A stretch of 64,000 bases of DNA from Saccharothrix espanaensis DSM 44229 (GTDB lineage: Bacteria; Actinomycetota; Actinomycetes; Mycobacteriales; Pseudonocardiaceae): NCBI RefSeq assembly GCF_000328705.1, contig NC_019673.1, positions 1,364,001 to 1,428,000 on the forward strand. Direction: 5' to 3'. Below are positions 1 through 8,199 of the stretch, piece after piece. The notes under the pieces were generated by a model. The model was not told the DNA's origin. It worked only from the letters and a program-made list of their open reading frames with translations, and did not search any database. Each line of letters starts with the position of its first letter. Position 1 is the stretch's first letter. The translations under genes were made by a program, and so were the position numbers.

Positions 1-984
1 CCGCTTGGGCTTGGTGTCGCCGTGGCCGGGGATGTAGATGCGCTCGCCCGCCTTGGGCTCGCGCACGTCCAGGTAGAGCGTGCCGAACGACTTGATCGAG
101 TCGAAGTTGTTCACCGAGAACAACGCGTAGTCCAGGGCGCTGAGCGGACTGGACTTGATCAGCTCCAGCCCGCTGACCTTGGTGCCGGGCTTCGGGTTGT
201 TCCCGCCGCAGGTCGAGCACTGGTAGTCGAACTGGAACTCGCTGGCCCGCAGGTCGGCCGCGCTCTCCATGCAGTGGAAGTTGGTGAGCATCCGGTTGGT
301 GTTGCCGACCCGCCACGCCGTGCAGTGGCCCAGGCCGTTGAGCAGCTGCCGCGCGACCGCGCCGGACCGGGCGTACTCGGTCGGGTGGTTGGTCTGGTAG
401 CAGACCACGTCCTTACGCGCGTCCGTGCCGCACACGCTGAGCGTGCCGGGGTTCGCCGCGGCCGTCTCGGCCTGGTTGAAGCCCCGGTAGTAGCTGTCGA
501 TGCGGACCCCGAACCCCTGTCGGGTCAGGACGGCCGCGTTAGGGCGTTCCTTCGCGGCGTGCAGGGTGACCACGGCGGTGTCGCCGTCGACGGACATCGC
601 CGCGAAGCCCGTCCGGCCGTGCACGGTGTGCGCGGAGTCGCCGGGGAACGCCGTGGTGGTGGGGTTGCCGTGGTAGGTGTGGACTTCACGGCCGGACGGG
701 TCGGCGACGGTCACGCGGTCGCCGGGTGCCAGCTTGAGCGACGCGAAGTGCACCTTGACGTAGCTGGAGCCGGGCTCGGTGAGCACCACCTGCCAGGAAC
801 GGCCGGTGGGCGCGTACCGGAGGGACTCGCTGCGGGACTTCAGCTCACCCGCCTTGGTGACGTGCTCGTTCACGGTCGGTTGTGGTGTTTGTGCGGGTTC
901 GGCCTGGGCAGGGACCGCAGCCGGTACGGGTGTGGCCAACGCCAGTGCAGCCGCCATCGGCAGTAGCAGGGACCGGATGGACAA
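1..984 (-). CDS. Secreted trypsin-like serine protease, 3' end outside window
   Basis: Translation of the minus strand from a TTG at 984 gives 328 open codons that run off the window edge. The TTG is chosen because an AAGGAGG motif sits 6 bases upstream; the nearby GTG lies in another frame. Residues 1-24 form a Sec-type signal peptide (hydrophobic core, Ala-rich cleavage region). A middle segment precedes a protease core with LTNFHC (His237, catalytic His with adjacent Cys) and ALDYALF (Asp285, catalytic Asp), and Cys residues at 185, 195, 221, 238, 256 and 259. The catalytic Ser would lie beyond position 1. The pattern fits secreted lysyl-endopeptidase/trypsin-like proteases of actinomycetes and myxobacteria. 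The substrate is unknown. The gene is transcribed alone toward the window edge. Confidence 0.8.
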   Translation of the reverse strand, partial: MSIRSLLLPMAAALALATPVPAAVPAQAEPAQTPQPTVNEHVTKAGELKSRSESLRYAPTGRSWQVVLTEPGSSYVKVHFASLKLAPGDRVTVADPSGREVHTYHGNPTTTAFPGDSAHTVHGRTGFAAMSVDGDTAVVTLHAAKERPNAAVLTRQGFGVRIDSYYRGFNQAETAAANPGTLSVCGTDARKDVVCYQTNHPTEYARSGAVARQLLNGLGHCTAWRVGNTNRMLTNFHCMESAADLRASEFQFDYQCSTCGGNNPKPGTKVSGLELIKSSPLSALDYALFSVNNFDSIKSFGTLYLDVREPKAGERIYIPGHGDTKPKR

Positions 985-1113
985 GGCGCACCTCCTTGGA
1001 AAGGTCGTTTCCGGTGGTGGCGGCGGATCCGGCCAGACCTCGGGTCGAGGCCGGGCCGGACCCGTACGGTCGCACGACCGGAGCCCGCGGCTCCAGCGCC
1101 GAGAGTCCTGATC

Positions 1114-1701
1114 TCACCCGATCCGGGCGCGATACGCCTCGTAGTCCACCTTCACGACCTGGTGCGCCCGCGTCAGCAGGTCCCGCATGACCGTGAGGTC
1201 GATCGGTACGACGTGCAGCGCGCTGCCGTGCGCGTGGGCGCGACAGGTGAGCCAGGCCCGGTCGCCGAAGCGGAACAGGTAGCTCCGGAACCCGAACGTG
1301 ATCTCGCCCCACTCCATGAAGGCGAGCCGCCCGGTGAAGTACTTCGGCAACGCCGAGTCGTCCAGCGAATCGTCGTCCACCTTCTCGTGCAGCACCTTCG
1401 GGTCACGCCCGCCGAACACCGCTTCGTACGGCGTCAGGTCCGGCCAGTCGCGCAGCGCGTCGATCGTGCGGCCGACGGAGAACAGGAAGTGCGGCACGTA
1501 CACCTGGTCGTCGCCGACGGTGAAGTCCACCCCGGTCACGAAGATCCGGATACCGCGCCCACCCCCGTGCACCACGTCGGCCGGTTTCACCACCACCCCG
1601 AACGACGCCCGATCGCCGAAAACAGCCGACCCCACCAGGCCCCCTCGCACCCGTCGACGCCCACCGGCCCGAACACTATCCCCGATGCGCACGCGTCCCA
1701 C
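1114..1701 (-). CDS. Conserved hypothetical protein
   Basis: This is a 195-codon frame with a GTG start at 1701, ending close to the start region of the upstream protease. No signal peptide or membrane segment is visible. The middle and C-terminal part looks like a real globular domain, with motifs such as VTGVDFTVGDDQVYVPHF and an aromatic-rich stretch around residues 120-150. The first 25 residues are Arg/Gly-rich and may not be translated; a later GTG near the VVVKPADVV segment is an alternative start. I do not recognise the family. It is divergently arranged with the NYN-domain gene across about 120 bp. Coding-like codon usage supports a gene, not its exact start. Confidence 0.55.
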   Translation of the reverse strand: MGRVRIGDSVRAGGRRRVRGGLVGSAVFGDRASFGVVVKPADVVHGGGRGIRIFVTGVDFTVGDDQVYVPHFLFSVGRTIDALRDWPDLTPYEAVFGGRDPKVLHEKVDDDSLDDSALPKYFTGRLAFMEWGEITFGFRSYLFRFGDRAWLTCRAHAHGSALHVVPIDLTVMRDLLTRAHQVVKVDYEAYRARIG

Positions 1702-1821
1702 CGTGCTGCCCCGATCGGCCGACGTCCGGCGTGGCGAGAAGACGTACGCCGCCGTTCTTCGGGAAGATCAGCAGGGGAGCGGCCGACCCGTGCCCCGCCC
1801 GTCGAGGACAAGGGAACCGGC

Positions 1822-2607
1822 ATGGTCTCGGGCAATGAGAACGCCGCCAAGCTCGCGGTGCTCATCGACGCCGACAACGCGCGGCCCACGATCGCCGAGG
1901 CGCTGCTGGCCGAGGTGGCCAAGTACGGCACGGCGCACGTCAAGCGCGCTTACGGCGACTGGACCGGCACGAGCCTCAAGGGCTGGAAGGACCGGTTGCT
2001 CGCCCAGTCGATCCAGCCCGTGCAGCAGTTCGCGTACGTCACCGGCAAGAACGCGACCGACGCCGCGATGGTCATCGACGCGATGGACCTGCTCTACACG
2101 GGACGTTTCGACGGCTTCTGCATCGTCTCCAGCGACAGCGACTTCACCCGCCTCGCCTCACGCCTGCGCGAGTCCGGCCTGACGGTGTACGGCTTCGGTG
2201 AGCGCAAGACCCCGAAGCCGTTCGTGGCGGCCTGCGACAAGTTCGTCTACATCGAGAACCTCGCCCACCCGGACAGCGGCGTCGTAGCGGCCGACGCGGC
2301 GCTCTCCCCGCCCCAGCGGACGCCCGCCGAGCAGCTCGTCGGGGACAAGGCGCTGGTCAGCCAACTGGCCAACGCGGTGGAAGCGGCGTCGGACGACGAC
2401 GGGTGGGCCGCGCTGGGGTCGGTGGGCAACATCATCACCAAGCAGCACCCGGACTTCGACTCGCGCACCTACGGCTACGGGAAGCTCAGCGACCTGATGA
2501 CGGCGACCACGCTGTTCGACTCCGAGCGCCGCAGCCCCGGCGACGGCAAGCCGGGCGTCGTCTACGTGCGCGCCAGGCGTCCGCGGGGTGGCAAGCGGTC
2601 CTCTTGA
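1822..2607 (+). CDS. NYN-domain ribonuclease-like protein with C-terminal OST-HTH/LOTUS domain
   Basis: The 261-residue product starts at ATG 1822, preceded by an AAGGGAA ribosome-binding site; the open frame extends far upstream but that part is not protein-like. Residues about 8-150 form a NYN (PIN-like, DUF88/LabA) domain: AVLIDADNA supplies the first Asp of the metal site, AAMVIDAMDLL and IVSSDSDFTRLA supply further conserved Asp residues. Residues about 175-250 match an OST-HTH/LOTUS RNA-binding fold (LVSQLANAVE, GWAALGSVGNII). Such proteins are predicted RNases acting on structured RNA. The gene is monocistronic; 9 bp separate its stop from the stop of the convergent lipoprotein gene. 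The family call is strong and the substrate is unknown. Confidence 0.88.
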   Translation: MVSGNENAAKLAVLIDADNARPTIAEALLAEVAKYGTAHVKRAYGDWTGTSLKGWKDRLLAQSIQPVQQFAYVTGKNATDAAMVIDAMDLLYTGRFDGFCIVSSDSDFTRLASRLRESGLTVYGFGERKTPKPFVAACDKFVYIENLAHPDSGVVAADAALSPPQRTPAEQLVGDKALVSQLANAVEAASDDDGWAALGSVGNIITKQHPDFDSRTYGYGKLSDLMTATTLFDSERRSPGDGKPGVVYVRARRPRGGKRSS

Positions 2608-2616
2608 CCGGCCCGG

Positions 2617-3288
2617 TCAGACGGTGGCGGTGACGACGCCGAGGAGCAGCTCGTCGCGCTGGGCGTCGGTCAGGGTGCCGAACTGGTTCGGGCTCTCGGT
2701 CGAGCCGACCGGCGGCTGCTTGGCGGTGGCCGCGCACGTGGTCGTGGCCGTCGTCGCCTCGACGGCGTCGGCGATCGGCTTCCCGGTCCGGGCGGCCCGC
2801 ACCTCGACCCGCAGCACACGGTTGAACAGCCGATTCTTGAACAGGGCAGTCCCCGCCGTGCCTCCGATGGTCCGGTACTCGCACTCCCGCACCTCGATGA
2901 CGCCGAGCACCATCACGCACGCGACCAACTGGAGGGCCGTGTTCACCTCGGCCTTCCACTCGTCGGGCAACGTGGCGACGTCCGAAGTCATGTCAGCGTC
3001 GGGCCCGAACGCGGTACCCCGCGTGGCGCGAACGGAGACCGCAATCGTGTGCGGGCCGGGCCCGGTATAGGCCGCAGCGTCAGGAAACCCGTTCCCGTCG
3101 CAGACGGCCGAGTACCCGCTGGCCACGATCGACGGACCTGCGGAGGTAGTGGTCGTGCTCGTGCTCGAAGAGGTAGCCGACTGCGTGACCGTGACCGTGA
3201 CGACGGCCGGCGGCGGCGAAGCACACGCGGTCGTCGCCAACACGCACACCATCGCCGCCCATAAACCGCTCCGCTTGTTCCACCCCAC
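2617..3288 (-). CDS. Putative lipoprotein of unknown function
   Basis: The frame is open to 3597, but the first convincing start is GTG 3288, giving 223 residues that begin with a lipoprotein signal: basic NKRSG, a hydrophobic stretch and the lipobox TTAC with Cys at residue 21. After it comes a Ser/Thr-rich linker typical of surface lipoproteins of actinomycetes, then a compact domain with several Cys residues (AVCDGNGF, LVACVMV, VRECEYR, TTTCAAT). No known family is recognised. No strong ribosome-binding site is visible. It converges on the NYN gene. The predicted location is the outer face of the cytoplasmic membrane. Confidence 0.6.
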   Translation of the reverse strand: MGWNKRSGLWAAMVCVLATTACASPPPAVVTVTVTQSATSSSTSTTTTSAGPSIVASGYSAVCDGNGFPDAAAYTGPGPHTIAVSVRATRGTAFGPDADMTSDVATLPDEWKAEVNTALQLVACVMVLGVIEVRECEYRTIGGTAGTALFKNRLFNRVLRVEVRAARTGKPIADAVEATTATTTCAATAKQPPVGSTESPNQFGTLTDAQRDELLLGVVTATV

Positions 3289-3459
3289 GGCAGCGAAGCT
3301 ACCGACCCACGATCCCCACCGGCACCGGTTCACCTCACACGACCGGAAACTTCCGAGTGAGGGCTGGGCCGATCTCAAGAGGATCGGCAGCCAGCTCCAC
3401 GACCTGCACCAGCGCCCCCGGCGCGACTCGTACAGCATCCACACGAACCCGTAGCCGCC

Positions 3460-3780
3460 GTGAACTCTGGCACAGTTCATGAGGAAGTGAGCGGCAAGGA
3501 CGAGAAGTCGGAGGAAGCTCTCCGGTTTTTCGAAGAGATAAAGTCTCGTCGTATTCCGGTCACCGTGGTGGACGTGGAGATCAAGCTTGCGGCACACATG
3601 CGGAAGAACGGGATTCCGTCTGCCACGTTGGTATTGAACAATTTTCCGTGTCGCGGTCCGATGGGGTGTGACGCGCTGGTTCCGGTGGTTCTCCCACCCG
3701 GTTATACGATGACGGTATATGGTCCTGACGGGTTCAGGCAGGAATACAAGGGAGGTGGGACCTCGAAGTGGGTGCCCTAG
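3460..3780 (+). CDS. Orphan SCP1.201/DddA-like cytidine deaminase toxin domain
   Basis: The 106-residue product is essentially one deaminase domain. Residues 38-52 (DVEIKLAAHMRKNG), the NN before FPC, the PC-x5-C motif at Cys64/Cys70 and the C-terminal PPGYTMTVYGPDGF segment match the C-terminal toxin domain of polymorphic toxins of the DddA/SCP1.201 class, which deaminate cytosine in double-stranded DNA. These usually have His-x-Glu at the first zinc position; here it reads Asp38-Val-Glu40. The large secretion part normally found upstream is absent: the frame is closed by a TGA at 3358 and no ATG exists, so GTG 3460 is only the likeliest start and has no clear ribosome-binding site. It overlaps the Imm1 gene by 13 bases. 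GC is lower than in flanking genes. It may be a displaced toxin cassette or an inactive remnant. Confidence 0.75.
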   Translation: MNSGTVHEEVSGKDEKSEEALRFFEEIKSRRIPVTVVDVEIKLAAHMRKNGIPSATLVLNNFPCRGPMGCDALVPVVLPPGYTMTVYGPDGFRQEYKGGGTSKWVP

Positions 3781-4184
3781 ACGTGTACTACCTGTACGAG
3801 CACGGCGACATTCCCGTCACACTGTCCACAGTGGACGAGGTAGACGCCTTGCTTGACCGCGTTCGCGTCGAGTCCCCGCCGGCAGCGCCCATGCTGATGG
3901 ATGTACACCTGTCGGGCGATCCGTACGCGCAAGGGTTGGACGTCGGCGTAGCGGTTGATCGCGGCGTGATCCGGTATTCAGGGCGGGAGTGGCCGCACGG
4001 TGTTGTCAGCACCGGGGACGGTTCTGCGGACGGTGAACCGCGTTCATACTTCTACATGGGGCATGGCCGCGAGTTCCCTGCAAACTCGGAAGTTCCTATC
4101 GACGTTATCCGAAAGGCCGTGAAGGAATTCATGGAGTCAAACGGGGCGCGCCCTACCTGCGTTCGGTGGCAGGATGCGTCGTAG
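3768..4184 (+). CDS. Imm1-family immunity protein
   Basis: The 138-residue protein has the Imm1 pattern: a strand pair LMDVHLSGDPYAQGLDVGVAV, then RGVIRYSGREWPHGVVS, YFYMGHGREFPANSEVPIDV and a terminal helix ending in GARPTCVRWQ. In known loci Imm1 proteins neutralise deaminase toxins of the neighbouring type, so this is the likely antidote for the gene at 3460. Start GTG 3768 lies inside the toxin's last codons, with GGGAGG at 3750-3755 upstream, which implies translational coupling; GTG 3783 is an alternative. Composition is less GC-rich than in the genes around, as in the toxin. The pairing is established for the family; action on this particular toxin is inferred. Confidence 0.82.
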   Translation: MGALDVYYLYEHGDIPVTLSTVDEVDALLDRVRVESPPAAPMLMDVHLSGDPYAQGLDVGVAVDRGVIRYSGREWPHGVVSTGDGSADGEPRSYFYMGHGREFPANSEVPIDVIRKAVKEFMESNGARPTCVRWQDAS

Positions 4185-4262
4185 ATGACGACTACACCCG
4201 CCGACCAGCAGGAGCTACACTAAGTAACCAGTTGTGCCGTCTTCGTAATCGGGGCAGCCGAG

Positions 4263-4770
4263 ATGACGGGAAGACGTCGTGATGGACGCCGTTCCCGATT
4301 CTTCACAGAACGCATTTTCGGACCCGACCGGCGCGCGATCCTCGCCGCCGACCTGTCCACTGTGGGTGATCGAGAAGCGCGGGAACGCGACGCCGAACGC
4401 GACCGGTTGCGGCGGGTCGTCGCCGACCTCGCCCGCCGACAGAACTCGATCATCAGGCAGGCGCAGGACGGCGACCCCGACGACCCATTCACCCGCGTCC
4501 TGCGCGGCACCTATAACGATCTTGAAGCCGAACGGCACGCCGCCCTGTCCGCCGTCGCCGCGTTGGACGCCACCGACGACGCCGCACTCGCCCGGACACG
4601 GCGGACGTGGCACTGCTGGACCTGCTCCCGTACTTCACCGGAAACCTGTCCCACGCACCGGAACCGCTGCTGCGTTTGTTTTCGAGGCAACCAGCCTCAC
4701 CGTCCAGATCACCGACGACGGCGACCACGTGATCATCAGCGTCCGGCTACCCGCCGACACCGGGCCCGAG
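4263..4770 (+). pseudogene. Large serine recombinase, C-terminal remnant with two frameshifts
   Basis: Recombinase-like sequence is spread over three frames. In the first (about 4290-4600) the segments RFFTERIFGPDRRAIL, ARERDAERDRLRR and YNDLEAERHAALSAVAALD match the coiled-coil/C-terminal part of actinomycete serine integrases. In the second (4604-4690) comes VALLDLLPYFTGNLSHAPEP, and in the third (about 4690-4770) FEATSLTVQITDDGDHVI, both typical of the integrase tail. The catalytic resolvase domain is missing. This is a decayed integrase of the element that once occupied this site, next to a duplicated tRNA end. Confidence 0.72.
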
Positions 4771-4866
4771 ATCACCAACACGGCGGGAAAGATCAACACC
4801 ATGGCCGGCGAACCACACGAAACGCCTGGTCACGGTGTGAGCGGCGCTCGTGTGGATGCTGTACGT

Positions 4867-4898
4867 GCCCCCGGCAGGATTCGAACCTGCGACCTCGG
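4867..4898. repeat. Copy of the tRNA-Arg 3' end (attachment-site-like direct repeat)
   Basis: These 32 bases are identical to 5118-5149, which is the 3' part of tRNA-Arg(TCT) including the T-arm and acceptor 3' strand. After position 4898 the match to the tRNA stops. Duplication of a tRNA 3' end is the footprint of an integrase that uses the tRNA gene as attB. The two copies are only 251 bases apart, so the element itself has been deleted or this is a secondary att site left by successive insertions. Confidence 0.8.
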
Positions 4899-5074
4899 AT
4901 CAGAATTTCCGAACCAGCCGGATCCATGAGTCTCCAGCTGGGATTATGCCGTGGAGTTGCGTCGCACCGCTGCTTGGTTTCTTGCAAGCCTTGGCAGCGC
5001 TCATGCGGTCTGCGTAGGGCCGGTTGGCTCCAGGTGTGGCTCTACGTGAGCTAGCGATGACTCACCTCAGGATT

Positions 5075-5104
5075 CCCCCTGACCTGTCGTTGCAGGTCAG
5101 GGGG
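5075..5104 (-). terminator. Hairpin downstream of tRNA-Arg
   Basis: CCCCCTGACCTG (5075-5086) and CAGGTCAGGGGG (5093-5104) are perfect complements with a 6-base loop. It lies 13 bases past the 3' end of the tRNA on the minus strand. There is no U-tract, as is common for actinomycete terminators. Confidence 0.75.
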
Positions 5105-5116
5105 CCTTCAAGCCAG

Positions 5117-5189
5117 CGCCCCCGGCAGGATTCGAACCTGCGACCTCGGGATTAGAAGTCCCTCGCTCTCTCCACTGAGCTACGGAGGC
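5117..5189 (-). tRNA. tRNA-Arg (anticodon TCT)
   Basis: The minus strand from 5189 folds as a 73-base tRNA: acceptor GCCTCCG/CGGGGGC, D-arm in TAGCTCAGTGGAGAGAGC, anticodon loop CTTCTAA with anticodon TCT (reads AGA), T-loop GGTTCGAATCC, discriminator G, no encoded CCA. Its 3' 32 bases are duplicated at 4867-4898, so it served as an integration target. Confidence 0.95.
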
Positions 5190-5315
5190 TGGAGGGGCTG
5201 TTGACCACGCGCTGTAGCAGCGTAGCTGCCCCACCGGACTCATCGTCCGGGAGACGTGGACCGTTTCCGTCCAGGCACCGGAAGAGTGATCAAGTTGGCC
5301 GAAAAGTGATGTGGA

Positions 5316-6347
5316 TCACGTTAGGCGGGCGGTTGAGGCGCGTTCCACGAGGGAAACGGGGAGTCTGGTCGGCTCTCCTGGTCTCCCTCCGTCCAGCAGG
5401 CGGAGGGCCAATTCGCCCGCTCGACGGCCTTTTTCGGCCAGGGGTTGACGCACCGTAGTCAACGGGGGCTCCGCGTGCTCGGCTTCCGGCACGTCGTCGA
5501 ACCCCATCACCGACACGTCGGCGGGCACGCGGAGACCTAGATCACGTACGGCCTGAAGTGCGCCGAGCGCCAGTTCGTCCGAAGCGCACAGCAGCGCCGT
5601 GGGGCGGGGCGTCAACGACAGCAACTCCCGTGCGCCTGAACGGCCCATCGACCGGTTGCTCCCAGCGCACTCCCACACCGGCGCGTGACCCACCACGTCC
5701 CGGTACCCGGTCAGGCGGTCGCGGGTCACCCGGAACGCACCTTCGCGTCCACTCAGGAAACCCGCGCGCGTCCCGAACGTCAGCACCCCGAACCGCCGGT
5801 GCCCCAGCTCCCACAGGTGTGCCGCGGCCATCCGTGCGCCGCCCACGTCGTCCACCTCGACCCGTGCGGTGTCCGGCAGCACGGGCTGGTCGATCACGAC
5901 CAACGGCAGTCCGCGCGCCCTTACGACGTCCAGCGCCGGCGCGTCGTCCGGCAGCGAGTACGCCACGACCACGTCCGCCTGAGCGCGCGCCACGGTCGAC
6001 GGGCGCGGTCCGCCCTCGGTGCCTCCGGGCATCAGCACCAGGCAGTGGTCGTGACCGTCGACGGTGGACGCGAGGCCGTCCAGCACGAGTGACACCGCAG
6101 GGTCGGAGAACGCCGCGCACAGCGGCTGGCCGAGCATGATGCCGACCGCCGCGCTGTGTCGGGTGGCGAGGCTGCGCGCGACCGGGTCGGGGCCCGCGTA
6201 GCCGATCGACGCCGCGGTCTCCAGGATGCGTTCGCGCAGCGCCGCCGAGAGCTGGTCGGGCCGGTTGTAGGCGTTGGAGACCGTGGCGCGCGACACCCCG
6301 ACCGCGCTGGCCACGGTGTCGAGGGTCGGTTTGCGGGGGCGGTCCAC
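5316..6347 (-). CDS. LacI-family transcriptional regulator
   Basis: The 343-residue protein starts at GTG 6347. Residues 7-60 are a LacI helix-turn-helix (TLDTVASAVGVSRATVSNAYNRP followed by a hinge helix region with SLATRHSAAVG). The rest is a periplasmic-binding-protein-like sensor domain ending in FDDVPEAEHAEPPLTTVRQP and the usual C-terminal strand. It is divergent from the MFS gene, with the palindrome CTGAAGCGCTTCAG between them, so it most likely represses the transporter and perhaps itself in response to a sugar or other small molecule. The effector is not predictable. Confidence 0.92.
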   Translation of the reverse strand: MDRPRKPTLDTVASAVGVSRATVSNAYNRPDQLSAALRERILETAASIGYAGPDPVARSLATRHSAAVGIMLGQPLCAAFSDPAVSLVLDGLASTVDGHDHCLVLMPGGTEGGPRPSTVARAQADVVVAYSLPDDAPALDVVRARGLPLVVIDQPVLPDTARVEVDDVGGARMAAAHLWELGHRRFGVLTFGTRAGFLSGREGAFRVTRDRLTGYRDVVGHAPVWECAGSNRSMGRSGARELLSLTPRPTALLCASDELALGALQAVRDLGLRVPADVSVMGFDDVPEAEHAEPPLTTVRQPLAEKGRRAGELALRLLDGGRPGEPTRLPVSLVERASTARLT

Positions 6348-6381
6348 GTGACGAGGTTAACCAGCGGACCCGGTGGATGTC

Positions 6382-6395
6382 CTGAAGCGCTTCAG
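6382..6395. promoter_or_regulatory. Predicted LacI-type operator
   Basis: CTGAAGCGCTTCAG is a perfect 14-bp palindrome with the central CG typical of LacI/GalR operators. It lies 34 bp upstream of the LacI gene start and 13 bp upstream of ATG 6409 of the MFS gene. Because it would otherwise be coding, it also argues for ATG 6409 as the transporter start. Confidence 0.72.
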
Positions 6396-6408
6396 CCAGA
6401 CTCTCCGC

Positions 6409-7587
6409 ATGCGCCTCGCGGTCTTCACAGTGTTCCTCTTCAACGGGGCCGTGTTCTTGTCCTGGGCTGCCCGGATGCCGACTCTCGCCGCACAGGTGGG
6501 CGCGAACGAGGCGACCCTGGGCCTGGCGCTGCTCGGCTCCAGCATCGGACTCGCGATCACCGCGCCCTTCGCGGCCCGCCTGTGCGCGACGGTCGGCGCG
6601 CGCCGGCTGATCGTGATCGGCGCGATCGTCACGGTGCTGGCCGCGCCCGCCCTCTCGCTGGCCGGCTCGCCGCTGCACCTCGGCTTGAACCTGTTCGTGC
6701 TCGGCGGCTGCGGCGCGGCGCTGGACGTCGGCATGAACGTCGCCGCGGTCGCCGCCTCGCGCGCCCTCGACCGACCGCTGATGCCCCAGTTCCACGCCGG
6801 GTTCAGCGTCGGCGGGCTGGTGGGCTCGCTGGGCGCTGCCGGCGCCTCCGCGGCGGGATGGGGGCTGCGCACGCACCTCGTGGTGGTCGCGGTTATCGGC
6901 GCGCTGGCGATGGCCGCCGTGGTCCGCTCGGTGCCCGGCGCTACCGGCGAGACGGCTGCGGAACGCGCCGGGGACCGTTCCGTCGTGCGCCGTCCGCTGC
7001 TGTGGCTGCTCGCGGGCATCACCGTGCTCTCCGCGATCGCCGAAGGCGCGTCGGCAGACTGGTCGACACTGTTCTTCGTCCGCGAACGCGGCCTTACGGA
7101 GGCGGTCGCCGCCGCGGCCTACGCGGGCTTCTCTATCACGATGGTCATCGCGCGCCTCGTCGGCGAACCCGTGCAACGTCGGCTGGGCCCATACCGGCTG
7201 CTCGGCGCGGGCGCGCTGGTCGCGTCGGCCGGGATCGGGCTGACCGTTCTGGTCGAGGCCCCGGCCGCCGGGTTCGCCGGCTTCGCACTGGCCGGGCTGG
7301 GCCTGGCGTTCTGCTTCCCGGTCGTCATGGACCTGGCGGGCGACGCCGGCAAGCGCGCCGACGGCACCGGCGGCGAACGCGAGATCGGCCTGGTGACGAC
7401 GGTCGCCTACACCGGGTTCCTGATCGGCCCGCCGGCCATGGGCGCGATCGCGCACGCCAGCTCGCTCAGCGTCGCCCTGGGCGTCATCGCGCTGGTCGTC
7501 GCCCTGATCGTGCCCACGGTGTGGTTGGCGGACAAGGCCCGCGCCCGTGAACTCAGCCGGCCGGAAGCCGGTTCAGCGCGGCCTTGA
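6409..7587 (+). CDS. MFS transporter (YbjJ/fucose-permease-like)
   Basis: The 392-residue membrane protein has about 12 hydrophobic segments in two halves separated by a polar loop near residues 185-205 (GATGETAAERAGDRS). The first helix region FNGAVFLSWAARMPTLA and the HAGFSVGGLVGS segment are typical of the YbjJ-like branch of the major facilitator superfamily. The frame is open from GTG 6373, but the LacI operator at 6382-6395 falls there, so ATG 6409 is preferred. Substrate may be a sugar or a drug. Its 3' end overlaps the convergent DUF3558 gene by 35 bases. Confidence 0.85.
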   Translation: MRLAVFTVFLFNGAVFLSWAARMPTLAAQVGANEATLGLALLGSSIGLAITAPFAARLCATVGARRLIVIGAIVTVLAAPALSLAGSPLHLGLNLFVLGGCGAALDVGMNVAAVAASRALDRPLMPQFHAGFSVGGLVGSLGAAGASAAGWGLRTHLVVVAVIGALAMAAVVRSVPGATGETAAERAGDRSVVRRPLLWLLAGITVLSAIAEGASADWSTLFFVRERGLTEAVAAAAYAGFSITMVIARLVGEPVQRRLGPYRLLGAGALVASAGIGLTVLVEAPAAGFAGFALAGLGLAFCFPVVMDLAGDAGKRADGTGGEREIGLVTTVAYTGFLIGPPAMGAIAHASSLSVALGVIALVVALIVPTVWLADKARARELSRPEAGSARP

Positions 7588-8119
7588 CCAACGGTTGGAG
7601 CGTCGCCACCATCTGCTCGTCCTTGCCGCCGATCAACGTCATCGCGACCAGGATGCTGCGGTTGGGGTTCACCGCGGTCGTAGTGGTGCACACCATCGCG
7701 TTGCCGTCCTGGTCGCACGACACCCACGACGAGTGCCCCTCTACGAGGACTTCGCGGCCTTTCGACTGCCGCTGACGTACGTGCTCGTACTTCTGGTAGA
7801 GCGCCGTGACGACGCTCGCGCCGTCGAACACGAACTGGCACGACTCCTGGATCTGGTCGTCGCGCCGCGCGGGTTCACGGGTCATCGAGCCGACCGGCTT
7901 CAGGTCGTCGGCGGTGAGCATCTTGCACGGGTCCACGCCCGCCACAGACCGCTGTTTGGCGATTTTCGGCGTCCCATCGGACGCGGCCGATGGGGTGGTC
8001 GTGGTGTTCGCGGGTGTGACGCCGGTCTCTGGCAACGGGTCGCCGTTGATGGTGTAGCTGCACGCCGTGAGGACGAGCGCGGAGAGGGCCGGCACGACCC
8101 ACGTGCGAGAGCTGGTCAC
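7553..8119 (-). CDS. DUF3558 lipoprotein
   Basis: From GTG 8119 the product is 188 residues (TTG 8128 is an upstream alternative). A short basic start and hydrophobic stretch lead to the lipobox LTAC (Cys at about 20), then a Thr/Pro/Ser linker and a DUF3558-type domain with DPCKMLTADDLKPVG, SCQFVFDG, and the pair SCDQDG/VCTTTTAVNPNRSI. Such lipoproteins are abundant in Pseudonocardiales and mycobacteria; their function is not known. It converges with the MFS gene and diverges from the CopD-CtaG gene with 80 bp between starts. Confidence 0.82.
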   Translation of the reverse strand: MTSSRTWVVPALSALVLTACSYTINGDPLPETGVTPANTTTTPSAASDGTPKIAKQRSVAGVDPCKMLTADDLKPVGSMTREPARRDDQIQESCQFVFDGASVVTALYQKYEHVRQRQSKGREVLVEGHSSWVSCDQDGNAMVCTTTTAVNPNRSILVAMTLIGGKDEQMVATLQPLVKAALNRLPAG

Positions 8120-8199
8120 GATGGGCAACGGTAGCCGGTGTGATCAGGGCACGTCCGGCGGTTGGTGGTCGCGTTGCCGAGCCGCCTACGCTCGACCCC

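Noticed and set aside
22..966. Plus-strand 314-codon frame over the serine protease
   Set aside because: It is antisense to a clear protease with signal peptide and catalytic motifs; its translation is Arg/Val/Gly-rich low complexity.
4213..4613. Minus-strand frames over the recombinase remnant
   Set aside because: They mirror the recombinase coding strand and lack protein-like features.
5542..7455. Long minus-strand frame across the LacI and MFS genes
   Set aside because: It overlaps two genes with well-recognised domains; its sequence is Arg/Gln/Ala-rich, typical of a shadow frame in high-GC DNA.
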